A program made the position numbers and the translations under genes. Below the pieces are notes generated by a model. That model saw only the letters and a list, made by a program, of their open reading frames with translations. It was not told where the DNA came from and searched no databases. A stretch of DNA of 64,000 nt, from positions 1,151,616 to 1,215,615 of the forward strand of contig NZ_FOYW01000001.1 of assembly GCF_900115285.1 (NCBI RefSeq), read 5' to 3'. This stretch comes from Marinobacter daqiaonensis (GTDB lineage: Bacteria; Pseudomonadota; Gammaproteobacteria; Pseudomonadales; Oleiphilaceae). Positions 1 to 8,694 of this stretch are shown one piece after another (positions within the stretch are counted from its first letter, which is position 1; the number at the start of each line of letters is the position of its first letter).

Positions 1-677
1 TTATTGTTACCGCGATACTTCTGGTAAAGGTGGTACCTCAGTTCGAAAGCCTGTTCCAGGGCTTTGGGGCCGAACTTCCTGTATTTACGCAGATGGTGGT
101 GCAATTATCCGAATGGATGCAAAGTTGGTGGTTTGTGGTACTCATTGCCATTGTAGGAACCATTTACCTTTTCAAGGAAGCCAAAAGGCGATCTCAGAAA
201 TTCTCTGATCTGGTGGACAAGTACGTCCTCAAGCTGCCTATTGTCGGTGAAATTATAGACAAGTCCGCAGTGGCGAAATTCGGTCGTGTCCTTTCCACAA
301 CTTTCGCGTCAGGCGTACCACTGGTCGATGCCTTGGACTCGGTCGCTGGTGCGACTGGCAACGCGATTTACCGGGATGCCATCATGAAGATCAAGGATGA
401 AGTGTCCGCAGGCGTTCAGTTACAGGCTGCCATGAAACAGACGGATGTCTTCCCGGTCATGGCTGTCCAGCTAACCGCCATTGGCGAGGAGTCCGGCAAC
501 CTCGATGAGATGCTGGAGAAAGTTGCCGACCATTATGAAGCCGTGGTGGACGACATGGTGGACAACCTTACCGCACTGATGGAGCCAATGATCATGGCCG
601 TGCTGGGTGTGCTGGTGGGCGGCCTTATTATTGCCATGTACCTGCCGATCTTCCAGATGGGCAACGTCGTTGGTTGA
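1..677 (+). CDS. pilC: Type IV pilus inner-membrane platform protein PilC, C-terminal part
   Basis: PilC is the inner-membrane platform of the type IV pilus machine and couples the cytoplasmic ATPases to pilin assembly. The frame is open from base 3, so the 5' part (roughly 180 residues, including the first T2SSF repeat) lies outside the window; 224 residues remain. Visible are a membrane segment (WWFVVLIAIVGTIYLF), the second T2SSF helical domain with GVPLVDAL and the family hallmark EESGNLDEML, and a hydrophobic C-terminal segment ending about 10 residues before the stop. The GTG at base 30 is an internal codon and not the start. pilD follows, matching the usual pilB-pilC-pilD order. Confidence 0.95.
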   Translation, partial: IVTAILLVKVVPQFESLFQGFGAELPVFTQMVVQLSEWMQSWWFVVLIAIVGTIYLFKEAKRRSQKFSDLVDKYVLKLPIVGEIIDKSAVAKFGRVLSTTFASGVPLVDALDSVAGATGNAIYRDAIMKIKDEVSAGVQLQAAMKQTDVFPVMAVQLTAIGEESGNLDEMLEKVADHYEAVVDDMVDNLTALMEPMIMAVLGVLVGGLIIAMYLPIFQMGNVVG

Positions 678-699
678 TCAGCGCTGGAATGATCACTAC

Positions 700-779
700 C
701 TGTAGGAGCTGGCCTGCCAGCGAGGTGGTGGACTGCGGCCTCGAAGCCACCCTCCTCGCCAGCAGGCTGGCTCCTACAG
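700..779. repeat. REP-type hairpin (family B), single copy
   Basis: An 80-bp imperfect inverted repeat begins CTGTAGGAGC and ends GCTCCTACAG. The arms of about 27 bp differ by a few mismatches, and the central loop varies. It sits between pilC and pilD. The same element occurs four more times at 11513-11933. It resembles the REP/REPIN palindromes of Pseudomonas-type genomes (general knowledge); no RAYT transposase gene is in this window. It could act as a transcript stabiliser or attenuator inside the pil operon, which is inference. Confidence 0.85.
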
Positions 780-808
780 TTTTTCGCCCCCAGATACATA
801 GGTAATTG

Positions 809-1684
809 ATGGCATTTCTCGACACCCTGTTGGGCACCCCCTGGCTTCTCTACCTTGTGGTCCTGTTTGTTTCCCTCTGCATCGGCAGTTTCCTGAACGT
901 TGTCATTCTCCGGCTACCGAAGATGATGCAGCAGGAGTGGCGATGCCAGTGTGAGGATTTCCTCGCTATTCCTGAGAAGGGACGTAGCACTGAAGAGGCC
1001 ATCACCCTATCGAAGCCTGCGTCCACCTGCCCCTCCTGCGGCCACCGTATCCGGCCCTGGGAGAACATTCCGGTTGTCAGCTACCTGCTTCTCCGTGGCA
1101 AGTGCAGTAACTGCAAGTCCCCGATATCCGCCCGCTACCCGCTGATTGAAACGGTTACGGCGCTTTTTTCATTGATCACCGTCTGGTTGCTTGGCCCCGA
1201 TGTTGGAACTCTCTGGGCCCTGGTGCTGGTCTGGGCATTGATTGCCCTCACCATGATCGACTTCGATACCCAGCTGTTACCCGACAACATCACCCTGCCG
1301 TTGCTGTGGCTCGGGCTGGTACTCAACTACTTCGGCACTATCACGGACTTTACCAGTGCCTTCTGGGGCGCGGTGGCGGGTTACCTGTCGCTGTGGTCCG
1401 TGTACTGGCTGTTCAAACTTGTCACCGGCAAGGAAGGCATGGGGTACGGTGACTTCAAGCTGCTGGCGGCCCTGGGTGCCTGGCTGGGCTGGCAACTCCT
1501 GCCTGCCGTGATCCTTCTTTCCTCCCTGGTGGGCGCCATTGTCGGCATCAGCCTGATGGTCTTCCGCCGCCACGGCCGGGAAGTACCCATCCCCTTCGGC
1601 CCCTACCTGGCCGCCGCCGGCCTCTTGTCCCTGTGGTTCGGGGATGAAATACTAGCCGGCTGGTATGCGTGGCTTGGGGTTTAA
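809..1684 (+). CDS. pilD: Prepilin leader peptidase / N-methyltransferase PilD
   Basis: Inner-membrane bifunctional enzyme that cleaves the leader of type IV prepilins and type II pseudopilins and N-methylates the new terminal residue. The 291-residue length is normal. The N-terminal cytoplasmic domain carries two CxxC pairs (CPSC near 74-77, CSNC near 99-102) expected to bind zinc. The two catalytic aspartates are seen in the IDFD segment (about 151) and in GMGYGDF (about 215). Several hydrophobic segments follow. A TTG at 806 directly precedes the ATG at 809; I prefer the ATG. It follows pilC and is separated from coaE by a long palindromic repeat. Confidence 0.95.
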   Translation: MAFLDTLLGTPWLLYLVVLFVSLCIGSFLNVVILRLPKMMQQEWRCQCEDFLAIPEKGRSTEEAITLSKPASTCPSCGHRIRPWENIPVVSYLLLRGKCSNCKSPISARYPLIETVTALFSLITVWLLGPDVGTLWALVLVWALIALTMIDFDTQLLPDNITLPLLWLGLVLNYFGTITDFTSAFWGAVAGYLSLWSVYWLFKLVTGKEGMGYGDFKLLAALGAWLGWQLLPAVILLSSLVGAIVGISLMVFRRHGREVPIPFGPYLAAAGLLSLWFGDEILAGWYAWLGV

Positions 1685-1689
1685 CACTT

Positions 1690-1930
1690 TTTTGCCGCGG
1701 AATCGGCGGAAGTACGCGGAAAAGACAGAGACGATTTTAGCCACGGAACCCACGGAAGGACACGGAAAAATAACGGGCTGCGGGAAACCCGAACTTTTGA
1801 TGGCACCCGCAACCCATTCTTTTCTGTTGGTCTTTTCTTCCGTGTTTTCCGTGTTTTCCGTGTTTTCCGTGGATTCCGTGGCTATCCTTAATCCTTTCTT
1901 TCCGCGTACTTCCGCGGATTCCGCGGCCAA
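1690..1930. repeat. Nested palindromic repeat, family A copy 1 (CRCGGAA type)
   Basis: A long inverted repeat fills most of the pilD-coaE gap. The outer left arm is CGCGGAA, N2, a GGCGGAA variant, N3, CGCGGAA. The inner left arm has three CACGGAA units with N2 and N3 spacing. The centre is a stem, GGGCTGCGGG against CCCGCAACCC. The right half holds reverse complements in mirrored order. The right inner arm has five TTCCGTG units at an exact 9-bp period (1838-1880) against three on the left, so it has expanded by slippage. Copies lie near 10.5, 28.1, 46.8 and 54.8 kb, with a half copy at 48.3 kb. Confidence 0.85.
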
Positions 1931-1948
1931 ATAATAAAGAGGGTATTC

Positions 1949-2560
1949 ATGGAGAATCCGGTGGTAATTGGCCTGACCGGCGGGATTGGTAGCGGCAAGT
2001 CCACGGTTGCGAAGATGTTTGGCGATCTGGGTGTGCATTGGGTGGACGCGGATATTGTGGCGCGGGAGGTGGTTGAGCCTGGCACGCCGGGTCTGGAGAA
2101 GATCGCCGAACATTTTGGCCAGGAGATTCTGCAGGAAGACGGTTCGCTGGACCGGGCCGCATTGCGCACCATTGTGTTCCGAGATCCCCATGAAAGGGAG
2201 TGGCTTGAGAGCCTGTTGCACCCGACCATCCGGGACGAGCTGGCGCGGCAGCTTCAACCGGAGGACTACGACCTGCCCTACGTGCTGCTGGTCTCCCCCC
2301 TCTTGCTGGAAACCGACCAGTACACCCTGGCCCGGAAGGTGATTGTGGTGGACGTTCCGGTCGAAACCCAGATTGAGCGGGCCATGGAGCGGGACGACAA
2401 TCCCAGGGATCAGGTCGAGCGCATCATTGCCGCCCAGATGCCCAGGGAGCACCGTCTGGAGCGGGCTGACTACGTGATCGATAACGATCGGCCACTGGAC
2501 CAGGTCCGCGACGTGGTCAGGGAACTGCACCTGAAGCTGCAGGACAAGGACTGGGACTGA
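1949..2560 (+). CDS. coaE: Dephospho-CoA kinase
   Basis: Catalyses the last step of coenzyme A synthesis, ATP-dependent phosphorylation of the 3'-hydroxyl of dephospho-CoA, in the cytoplasm. The 203-residue protein has the P-loop GGIGSGKST at residues 11-19, then the VDADIVARE segment that contacts the CoA moiety, and a normal family length. It starts at ATG with AAAGAGG upstream. Its place after pilD is the classical pilBCD-coaE arrangement, but yacG, which normally follows directly, is displaced by three inserted genes. Confidence 0.96.
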   Translation: MENPVVIGLTGGIGSGKSTVAKMFGDLGVHWVDADIVAREVVEPGTPGLEKIAEHFGQEILQEDGSLDRAALRTIVFRDPHEREWLESLLHPTIRDELARQLQPEDYDLPYVLLVSPLLLETDQYTLARKVIVVDVPVETQIERAMERDDNPRDQVERIIAAQMPREHRLERADYVIDNDRPLDQVRDVVRELHLKLQDKDWD

Positions 2561-2563
2561 CGC

Positions 2564-3643
2564 TTGAACCTCCACCTGTCAGAGTATTCAAAAGCCGGGA
2601 TATTCCGTTACTGGCTTCTGCCCGTGGCACTGCTCGCCCTTCCAATTTCGGCCTCTGCGCAACCGTCTCTCAGGGACGAGCTGTCGCTGGAGCGCCTGCC
2701 TGCGGACTTTTTCACGTTTGAGCCGGAGGAATACTGGCTTGAGCCCCGGGATTCCTACTGGATGAGCTTCTCCAACTGGGTGATCGGGCAGGAGCATGCG
2801 CAGTCCCAGCGCATCCAGGCCCTTGGGGCCTGGGCGGACCGCAGCCTGTCCGGCAACCCCAGGGCCATGCCCAACAACCAGAGCTATCTCCGCATCGGCT
2901 TCGCGGCCGAAGCAAGGACAGGAGAGCTGGCGAGCCTGGAGCCGGAAGCCCGGTTCAAGCTGGACCTGCCCACGGCGGAAGAGAAGTTGCGGGTGGTTGT
3001 GGAAAGCCAGAGTGATGAACTGATCCCCCTGGGGGAGCGTCGCCGGGACCGGCAGCTGACCGATGACCAGCGCTCGGACGGCACCGCGACCGGGGCACTG
3101 CGCTGGCTTGCCTCGTTGTCCGACACGGTCAACCTGAGCAACGATATCGGTGCCCGGCTTCGTTTTCCCCCGGACGCCTTCTGGCGGGCCACAGCGAAGG
3201 GGCGGTGGGAGCTGGATGAGGACTGGCGCCTGGTGGCGGATCAGCGGGTCTATTATTTTCACCAGGAGGGCTGGGGCGCCTCCACCTGGTTCGGCCTGAG
3301 CCGGGAACTGGGCAATGGCTGGGACTTCCTGGCCAGTACCGAGGCGGTCTGGGAGCATGATAATCGCGAGTTCGAACTCTCCCACGTTCTCAATTTTCAC
3401 AAGATCCTCAATAACCGGGCCGAGCTGAATCCCCGCCTGGGAATACTGGGTGAGAGCAAGCCCAACTGGCGCACCACCAGCGTGTTCGCGGACCTCACCT
3501 GGCGTTACCGGCTTTACCACGACTGGCTTTATGGTGAGGTGATTCCCGGCATCGAGTTTCCCAGGGAGGATAGCTTCAAGGACCGCACGTCGCTGATCCT
3601 GCGGATTGAAATGTTCTTCTCCGGCGAAGTCCGGTCGCGCTAG
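2564..3643 (+). CDS. Predicted outer-membrane protein of unknown function
   Basis: I do not recognise the family. The 359-residue product starts at TTG, three bases after the coaE stop. It has a clear signal peptide (hydrophobic core YWLLPVALLALPIS, cleavage after ASA near residue 33). The mature part is rich in aromatic and charged residues in alternating amphipathic strands, for example WRLVADQRVYYF and LIPGIEF-like stretches near the end. The chain ends with a strand carrying MFF close to the C-terminus, which suggests a beta-barrel. It is tightly packed between coaE and trmO and probably cotranscribed. Export and barrel nature are inferred from sequence character only. Confidence 0.7.
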   Translation: MNLHLSEYSKAGIFRYWLLPVALLALPISASAQPSLRDELSLERLPADFFTFEPEEYWLEPRDSYWMSFSNWVIGQEHAQSQRIQALGAWADRSLSGNPRAMPNNQSYLRIGFAAEARTGELASLEPEARFKLDLPTAEEKLRVVVESQSDELIPLGERRRDRQLTDDQRSDGTATGALRWLASLSDTVNLSNDIGARLRFPPDAFWRATAKGRWELDEDWRLVADQRVYYFHQEGWGASTWFGLSRELGNGWDFLASTEAVWEHDNREFELSHVLNFHKILNNRAELNPRLGILGESKPNWRTTSVFADLTWRYRLYHDWLYGEVIPGIEFPREDSFKDRTSLILRIEMFFSGEVRSR

Positions 3644-3652
3644 GGAGCCCTT

Positions 3653-4387
3653 GTGCCGCGTCATCCTTCCAGGCCCGCCGTTGAAGCGCTGACCCTGACC
3701 CCCATTGCGATAACCCGTTCCTGCTTCCGGGACAAGTTCGGGGTTCCGAGGCAGCCCGGCCTTACCCGTAACGCCTGGGCGGATCTGTTGATTCAACCGC
3801 CTTTCAACCGGGAGGACGCATTCCGGGGCCTGGAGACCTGTACTCACCTCTGGCTGACCTTCCAGTTTCACGAAGCGGTAAGGGCCGAGTGGCGTCCGGT
3901 GGTCCGCCCTCCACGCCTGGGCGGCAATCGCAAGGTTGGTGTATTCGCCAGCCGCTCACCGTTCCGGCCCAACAGCCTTGGGCTGTCGGTGGTACGCAAT
4001 GAGGGACTGGCCTACCGGGATGAGCAGCTGGTACTGCGGATCCGCGACCATGACCTGATCGACGGCACGCCCATCCTGGACATCAAACCCTATCTGCCCT
4101 TTGCCGACGCCATCGCCGATGCCCGCGTTGGCTGGGCCGGTGACGAGGCCCCGGAGCGGCTCCCCGTCCGCTTTTCAGAGGAGGCGGAGACCCAGGTTGC
4201 CGCTCTGCCCGCTGCGGACTACCCTGATCTCAGGGGACTGATCGAGGATATCGCCAGTTACGATCCGAGACCGTCCTTTCGACGGGGCCGGGCAGATGAA
4301 GACCGGGTTTACGGTGCCCATCTTTATGACCTGAACGTCCGTTTCCAGTTTGATAAGGCCGGTGCTGTTATTTTGACAGTCTGCTAG
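3653..4387 (+). CDS. trmO: tRNA (t6A37) N6-methyltransferase TrmO (TsaA/VirR family)
   Basis: SAM-dependent enzyme that methylates N6-threonylcarbamoyladenosine at position 37 of some tRNAs. The 244-residue protein has the N-terminal TsaA-like beta-barrel domain, with the conserved stretch GVFASRSPFRPNSLGLS at 96-112, the HLWLTFQFH strand before it, and IDGTPILDIKPYLP after it. The C-terminal domain resembles that of E. coli TrmO (YaeB). It begins at GTG with AGGGAG upstream, nine bases after the preceding gene. This position between coaE and a hybrid kinase is not the Pseudomonas arrangement. Confidence 0.92.
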   Translation: MPRHPSRPAVEALTLTPIAITRSCFRDKFGVPRQPGLTRNAWADLLIQPPFNREDAFRGLETCTHLWLTFQFHEAVRAEWRPVVRPPRLGGNRKVGVFASRSPFRPNSLGLSVVRNEGLAYRDEQLVLRIRDHDLIDGTPILDIKPYLPFADAIADARVGWAGDEAPERLPVRFSEEAETQVAALPAADYPDLRGLIEDIASYDPRPSFRRGRADEDRVYGAHLYDLNVRFQFDKAGAVILTVC

Positions 4388-4427
4388 ACTGGCCCATGGA
4401 GTCTGATATCACAAGGAATCAAGTGCC

Positions 4428-6797
4428 TTGTCTTTTTCTCGACCTATAACAGCGCCGACCCGCAGGTTGGGCGTGCGCCCCCTGGCTGTACGCCTGCTTC
4501 TCTATGTGCTGTTATTCAGCGTTCTGGTGGCGGTATCGGCCACAGCGATTCAGCTGTCTGGTGAAACCAGCCGCCGCCTGGACGAGATCCGGTCCCAGCA
4601 ACTGAAAGCCGCTGAAATCGTGGAGGATCACCTCAGTCAGCAGCTCTGGCTGATGAATTTCGCCGAGGTGGAAAACATACTGGATGACCTACGGGCGTTT
4701 GACGTTATCCAGCATGCAGAGATCATCACACCCGCAGGTACCCAGTTCAGCACAGGCGTCTATCCGGAAGGCGATGTCATCAGCCATGAGCGCCCCCTGG
4801 TGGTGGAGCGCCCGCGAACCGGCGCCATGCCCCCGGTGGGGCGCCTCGTGCTTACGTCGTCCACGGAGCAGGTGCAGGCGGCTGTGTGGGACCGCGCTAT
4901 CGCCCAGCTGCTGTTGCAGTCGGTCATTGTCATGCTCGGCACTCTGGGTCTGCTGTTCGTCATCCGCCTGATGCTGTCACGCCACCTGGAAACCATGGCC
5001 GACTACGCGGTACAACTCAACCTGGACACCCTGACCAAACCCCTTCGCCTCAACCGCAAGGCCCCCAGGTGGCCGGACGAACTCAGCGAGGTGGAACATG
5101 CACTCAACCAGATGCGCCAGAGGCTCCTGGAAGAGACCCGCGACCTCCGCCACACCAGCCAGCAGTCCAGCGACGAAAGGGATGAGGCAATCCGCGCCAA
5201 CCATGCCAAGAATGTGTTTCTCGCCAACCTGAGCCACGAGCTGCGTATTCCACTGCAATCGGTGCTGGGTTACGCCAGCCTGCTGCACGACACCCAGCTG
5301 GACCAGGAACAGCGCGACTACGTGGACACCCTGCTTCATGCCGCCGAGGGTCTCTCCGCCATCATCAATGATCTGCTGGATATCTCCAGTATCGAGGCGG
5401 GAAAGCTGGAACTGGACCGGATCGAGTTCAACCTGCGCGACACCCTCAACGATCTCGTCGACATGCTCGGCCCCAGAGCCCGGGAAAAAGGCCTGGCGCT
5501 GGAGCTCCGGGTCGATCACAACCTGCCGGAGTGCCTGGTGGGAGACCCCATCCGTATTCGCCAGGTACTCCTGAACCTTACGTCCAATGCAATCCGGTAT
5601 ACGGACTCGGGCCATGTGCTGGTCGGTGCCGAATTGCTCGGTCACAAGGATGGCGACGCCCGAATCCGGCTTTCGGTGGAGGATACCGGCATTGGCATAA
5701 GCGCCGCCAACCTGCCCCTGATCTTCGAGCCCTATGTTCAGCTGGATACCCGTGCCCGCCGGCAGCTTACCGGGGCGGGCCTGGGTCTGACCATCTGCCG
5801 TCAGCTGGTCAGGCTCATGGATGGCCAACTCGACGTCGACAGTAGCCCCGGGGAAGGTTCCACCTTCTGGGTAGAGCTCGCCCTGGCGGAAGCCACCCAG
5901 AAAACCCCGCGTAGCCGCCTCAACCTCGGCAAGGTCCGGGGGCGCCGGGCCCTGGTTGTGGACTCCTACGCCCTCTCCCGCAAGATTACCCTCGAGATGC
6001 TGTCGCGGCTGGACATGGACATCGAGGCGGCCCGCTCCGGTACGGAAGCGCTGGCGGCACTGGCCACCGCCCAGGAGTCGGGCACACCCTTCGACGCCGT
6101 GATCCTGGACGGCTTTGTGCCCGACATGGACAGCGACCTGCTGTGCCAGCGAATCAGGAATAACCCCGAATGGGACCGTACCCGCATCTTCGTGCTCTCC
6201 GCCAACCCCCAGAGGGGCGATGGCGAACATTTCCGGGAAGCCGGTGCGGATGCGTTTCTGAGCAAGGCCCTCCGGGAATCCCGGCTGGCTCCCATCCTCA
6301 ACCAGCTGTTCGAGGACGCGGAGAAGGGCCAGCGGCGGTTCCTGACCCGTTTCTCTCTCCAGGCGCCGGTTTCACCCCTGCCGGTGACCAGGCCCCTTCC
6401 CTGCGGACCCATGGACGTGCTGCTGGCGGAAGACAATCCTGTCAATCGGGCCCTGACCCAGCGGCTGCTGGAAAAACTCGGCTGCCACGTAACCACCGCG
6501 GCGGACGGCAGCCAGGCACTGGCGCTGTGGCGCGCCCAGCCCTTTGACCTGGTCTTCATGGACTGCGTCATGCCCGAGCTGGATGGTTACGAAGCCACTC
6601 GGCAGCTACGCCGGGAGGAAGTCACAAGGCGACTGGACCATACCCCGGTGATTGCCCTGACCGCCAGCGCCATGGAGCAGGACGAGGAACGCAGCCGCAA
6701 GGCCGGCATGGATGTGTTCGTGGCGAAGCCGGTAAATATCGACATGCTGAGGGCGGTTCTGGAACAATACTGTTCTGAAAGCCAACCTGAAATCTGA
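4428..6797 (+). CDS. Hybrid sensor histidine kinase with two receiver domains
   Basis: Membrane sensor kinase of 789 residues starting at TTG behind ACAAGGA. In order it has a first membrane helix (about 22-43), a periplasmic region of about 110 residues, a second helix (about 160-183), a linker, HisKA with phospho-acceptor His270, an HATPase with the N box near 384-391 and G boxes at 419-423 and 449-453, a first receiver (Asp561, Lys613) and a second receiver (Asp712, acidic pair 668-669, Lys767). The first receiver has only one acidic residue (Asp512) where a pair is usual, so it may be degenerate. No HPt domain is visible and no response regulator gene is adjacent, so its partner must be elsewhere. 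Overall layout resembles BarA/GacS, but identity with that protein is not shown. Confidence 0.9.
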   Translation: MSFSRPITAPTRRLGVRPLAVRLLLYVLLFSVLVAVSATAIQLSGETSRRLDEIRSQQLKAAEIVEDHLSQQLWLMNFAEVENILDDLRAFDVIQHAEIITPAGTQFSTGVYPEGDVISHERPLVVERPRTGAMPPVGRLVLTSSTEQVQAAVWDRAIAQLLLQSVIVMLGTLGLLFVIRLMLSRHLETMADYAVQLNLDTLTKPLRLNRKAPRWPDELSEVEHALNQMRQRLLEETRDLRHTSQQSSDERDEAIRANHAKNVFLANLSHELRIPLQSVLGYASLLHDTQLDQEQRDYVDTLLHAAEGLSAIINDLLDISSIEAGKLELDRIEFNLRDTLNDLVDMLGPRAREKGLALELRVDHNLPECLVGDPIRIRQVLLNLTSNAIRYTDSGHVLVGAELLGHKDGDARIRLSVEDTGIGISAANLPLIFEPYVQLDTRARRQLTGAGLGLTICRQLVRLMDGQLDVDSSPGEGSTFWVELALAEATQKTPRSRLNLGKVRGRRALVVDSYALSRKITLEMLSRLDMDIEAARSGTEALAALATAQESGTPFDAVILDGFVPDMDSDLLCQRIRNNPEWDRTRIFVLSANPQRGDGEHFREAGADAFLSKALRESRLAPILNQLFEDAEKGQRRFLTRFSLQAPVSPLPVTRPLPCGPMDVLLAEDNPVNRALTQRLLEKLGCHVTTAADGSQALALWRAQPFDLVFMDCVMPELDGYEATRQLRREEVTRRLDHTPVIALTASAMEQDEERSRKAGMDVFVAKPVNIDMLRAVLEQYCSESQPEI

Positions 6798-6807
6798 GAG
6801 ATACTGA

Positions 6808-6999
6808 ATGCTTGTCGATTGCCCTACCTGTAAGACTCCGGTGGAGTGGAGTGAGAAGAATCCCCATCGCCCTTTCTGTTCCGATCGCTGTCGTCTCATC
6901 GACCTGGGGGCGTGGGCCAGCGAGGACTATCGCATCCCCTCCCGGGAGCCCGTGTCCGAAGACGACCTGATAAACCCTGATCACCACGACACCCATTAA
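6808..6999 (+). CDS. yacG: DNA gyrase inhibitor / zinc-binding protein YacG
   Basis: Small cytoplasmic zinc protein known in E. coli to bind GyrB and inhibit gyrase. The 63-residue product has the four zinc ligands as CPTC at 5-8 and CSDRC at 24-28, followed by the family motif [14 protein letters not shown]. It starts ten bases after the hybrid kinase stop and is likely cotranscribed. In Pseudomonas it directly follows coaE; here 4.2 kb separate the two. Confidence 0.93.
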   Translation: MLVDCPTCKTPVEWSEKNPHRPFCSDRCRLIDLGAWASEDYRIPSREPVSEDDLINPDHHDTH

Positions 7000-7131
7000 G
7001 GTCGTGAGGCCATCGCTCCGTGACCGACAGCGGATAAACGGAGTTTAAGTTGAGGGACCGGGCGCCGGGGGTTAACATGCCATCCATTCGGTTTTTTACC
7101 GCCTGATCATCAATCCAGAGGTAGCCCCATC

Positions 7132-7695
7132 ATGTTTTTACGGACTTCTGCCATCGCCGCGACCCTGACTCTGTTCGCCGCCCCCGCCTTTGCCGCGGAC
7201 GCGGATTTCAGCCTGACCAACGACTCCGTCAAGGGCCAGGTCAACTTCTTTGACGGCCGCTCCGATATCCAGGCTGGTGCCGGTTACACCTACCACGAGG
7301 GTTCCCGTCACCTGCTCAACGGTGACTTCCACGCCCAGGGCCGCACCGCCCTCGGCAACCTGCCCACCACCGCCGGTATCGGTTTCCGCGGCCTGGCCTG
7401 GGACGACGATGACAATCTCGACGGCGGCGCCATCGGTATCGGCGGCTTTGGTACGGTGAACATTCCAACCGTTCCGGGCCTGTCCTTCTACGGCAGCGCC
7501 CATTACGCGCCCAGCATCCTGTCTTTCGGTGATTCCGACGACCTCACCAACATTGAAGTCAGGGCCAGCTACCGGGTGATCCGCAATGCGGAAGTCTTCG
7601 CCGGTTACCGCTATATCAACACCGATATCGACGGCGCCAGCGGGGATCTCAACCTGGATGAGGGTATCCTGGCCGGCCTGAAAATCTACTTCTGA
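7132..7695 (+). CDS. YfaZ-family outer-membrane protein
   Basis: A 187-residue exported protein with signal peptide (hydrophobic core AIAATLTLFAAPAFA, cleavage near residue 21). The rest alternates short polar and glycine-rich strands, with GYRYINTDIDG and the terminal GILAGLKIYF, typical of small beta-barrels of the YfaZ family. The C-terminal Phe fits the outer-membrane assembly signal. Function in the family is not established. It has its own upstream gap of 132 bases and probably its own promoter. Confidence 0.8.
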   Translation: MFLRTSAIAATLTLFAAPAFAADADFSLTNDSVKGQVNFFDGRSDIQAGAGYTYHEGSRHLLNGDFHAQGRTALGNLPTTAGIGFRGLAWDDDDNLDGGAIGIGGFGTVNIPTVPGLSFYGSAHYAPSILSFGDSDDLTNIEVRASYRVIRNAEVFAGYRYINTDIDGASGDLNLDEGILAGLKIYF

Positions 7696-7769
7696 AACAA
7701 ACCCATACAGATCTCTCCCGTTCTGGCTGTTAGACTGACGCCGTCTGACAGCCAAATACGAGGAAGCCG

Positions 7770-8687
7770 ATGTCTGCAGGTTTGAGAAGTACCCTCCTGA
7801 TCGCCCCACTGGTTGCCATCATCCTCTGGGGCGCGCTTTACACGCCGCCTCCCTACACCGTCTCGACGGAAGACGATGACATTGAGCTGGCGAGTCTTCC
7901 GGATCTGCCGGACTGGATCAATGAACGGCTCCCGAACTTTGATCACTACACCGACGTCACTGAAAAGAAGGAGGCCTTCTTTGCCTATCTGTACAGCCGC
8001 ACTTTGCTGGCCAATAGCCGGATCCTGCTCCAGCGCCAGCACCTGAAGAACCTCCAGGCCAGTGACACCCTGACGGAAGAGGACCAGCAATGGCTGGCAC
8101 GGCAGGCAGAGCGCCTGCGCGTGGATGAGGACAATGGCACGGAGGAGATGTTCGAGTTGTTGCTGAAGCGTCTGGACACCATTCCGCCATCGCTGGTGCT
8201 GGCCCAGGCCGCCAATGAATCGGCCTGGGGAACCTCCCGCTTCGCCCAACAGGGCAACAACCTGTTCGGCCAGTGGTGTTTTTCACCGGGCTGCGGCCTG
8301 ATCCCCCTGGGCCGGCCCGAAGGCGCCTCCTATGAGGTGGCCAGCTTTCGCTCCGCCTATCATTCGGTACGGGCCTATATCCAGAACCTGAACCGTCATC
8401 CCGCCTACCAGTCCCTGCGGGACCTGCGGCAACAGTTGCGGAACAAGGGGCAGCATCCCACGGGTGTCCAGCTCGCCGCCGGTCTGGGGAGCTACTCGGA
8501 ACGGGGTGACGAGTACATCCGGGAACTTCGTGAAATGATCCGCTACAACAACCTGCCCTGGTACGACCAGCGTTACCGGGAAACCATCGTCAGCCGTGAC
8601 AACCTGGAGGGTCTCATGGAGCTGGCAACCGCTCCGGAGAAACGGTTGCAGCCCGACTACGACCCGGACCCGGAAACGGCGGAGTAA
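7770..8687 (+). CDS. Bax-like protein with glucosaminidase domain
   Basis: A 305-residue membrane-anchored or exported protein with an N-terminal hydrophobic segment (about 8-23) and a C-terminal domain of the N-acetylglucosaminidase (FlgJ/LytG) fold. The catalytic glutamate is expected at Glu150 in AQAANESAWGTSRFA. This is followed by the GNNLFGQWC and ASFRSAYHSVRAYIQNLNRHPAY segments characteristic of E. coli Bax. It probably trims peptidoglycan in the periplasm, although activity of the Bax branch is poorly defined. It lies between yfaZ and the convergent zapE gene. Confidence 0.85.
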   Translation: MSAGLRSTLLIAPLVAIILWGALYTPPPYTVSTEDDDIELASLPDLPDWINERLPNFDHYTDVTEKKEAFFAYLYSRTLLANSRILLQRQHLKNLQASDTLTEEDQQWLARQAERLRVDEDNGTEEMFELLLKRLDTIPPSLVLAQAANESAWGTSRFAQQGNNLFGQWCFSPGCGLIPLGRPEGASYEVASFRSAYHSVRAYIQNLNRHPAYQSLRDLRQQLRNKGQHPTGVQLAAGLGSYSERGDEYIRELREMIRYNNLPWYDQRYRETIVSRDNLEGLMELATAPEKRLQPDYDPDPETAE

Positions 8688-8694
8688 TCCTCCG

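Noticed and set aside
1665..1934. Short open frame giving a VFSVFSVFS-type peptide
   Set aside because: It is the translation of the 9-base repeats in family A copy 1; similar peptides appear at the other copies.
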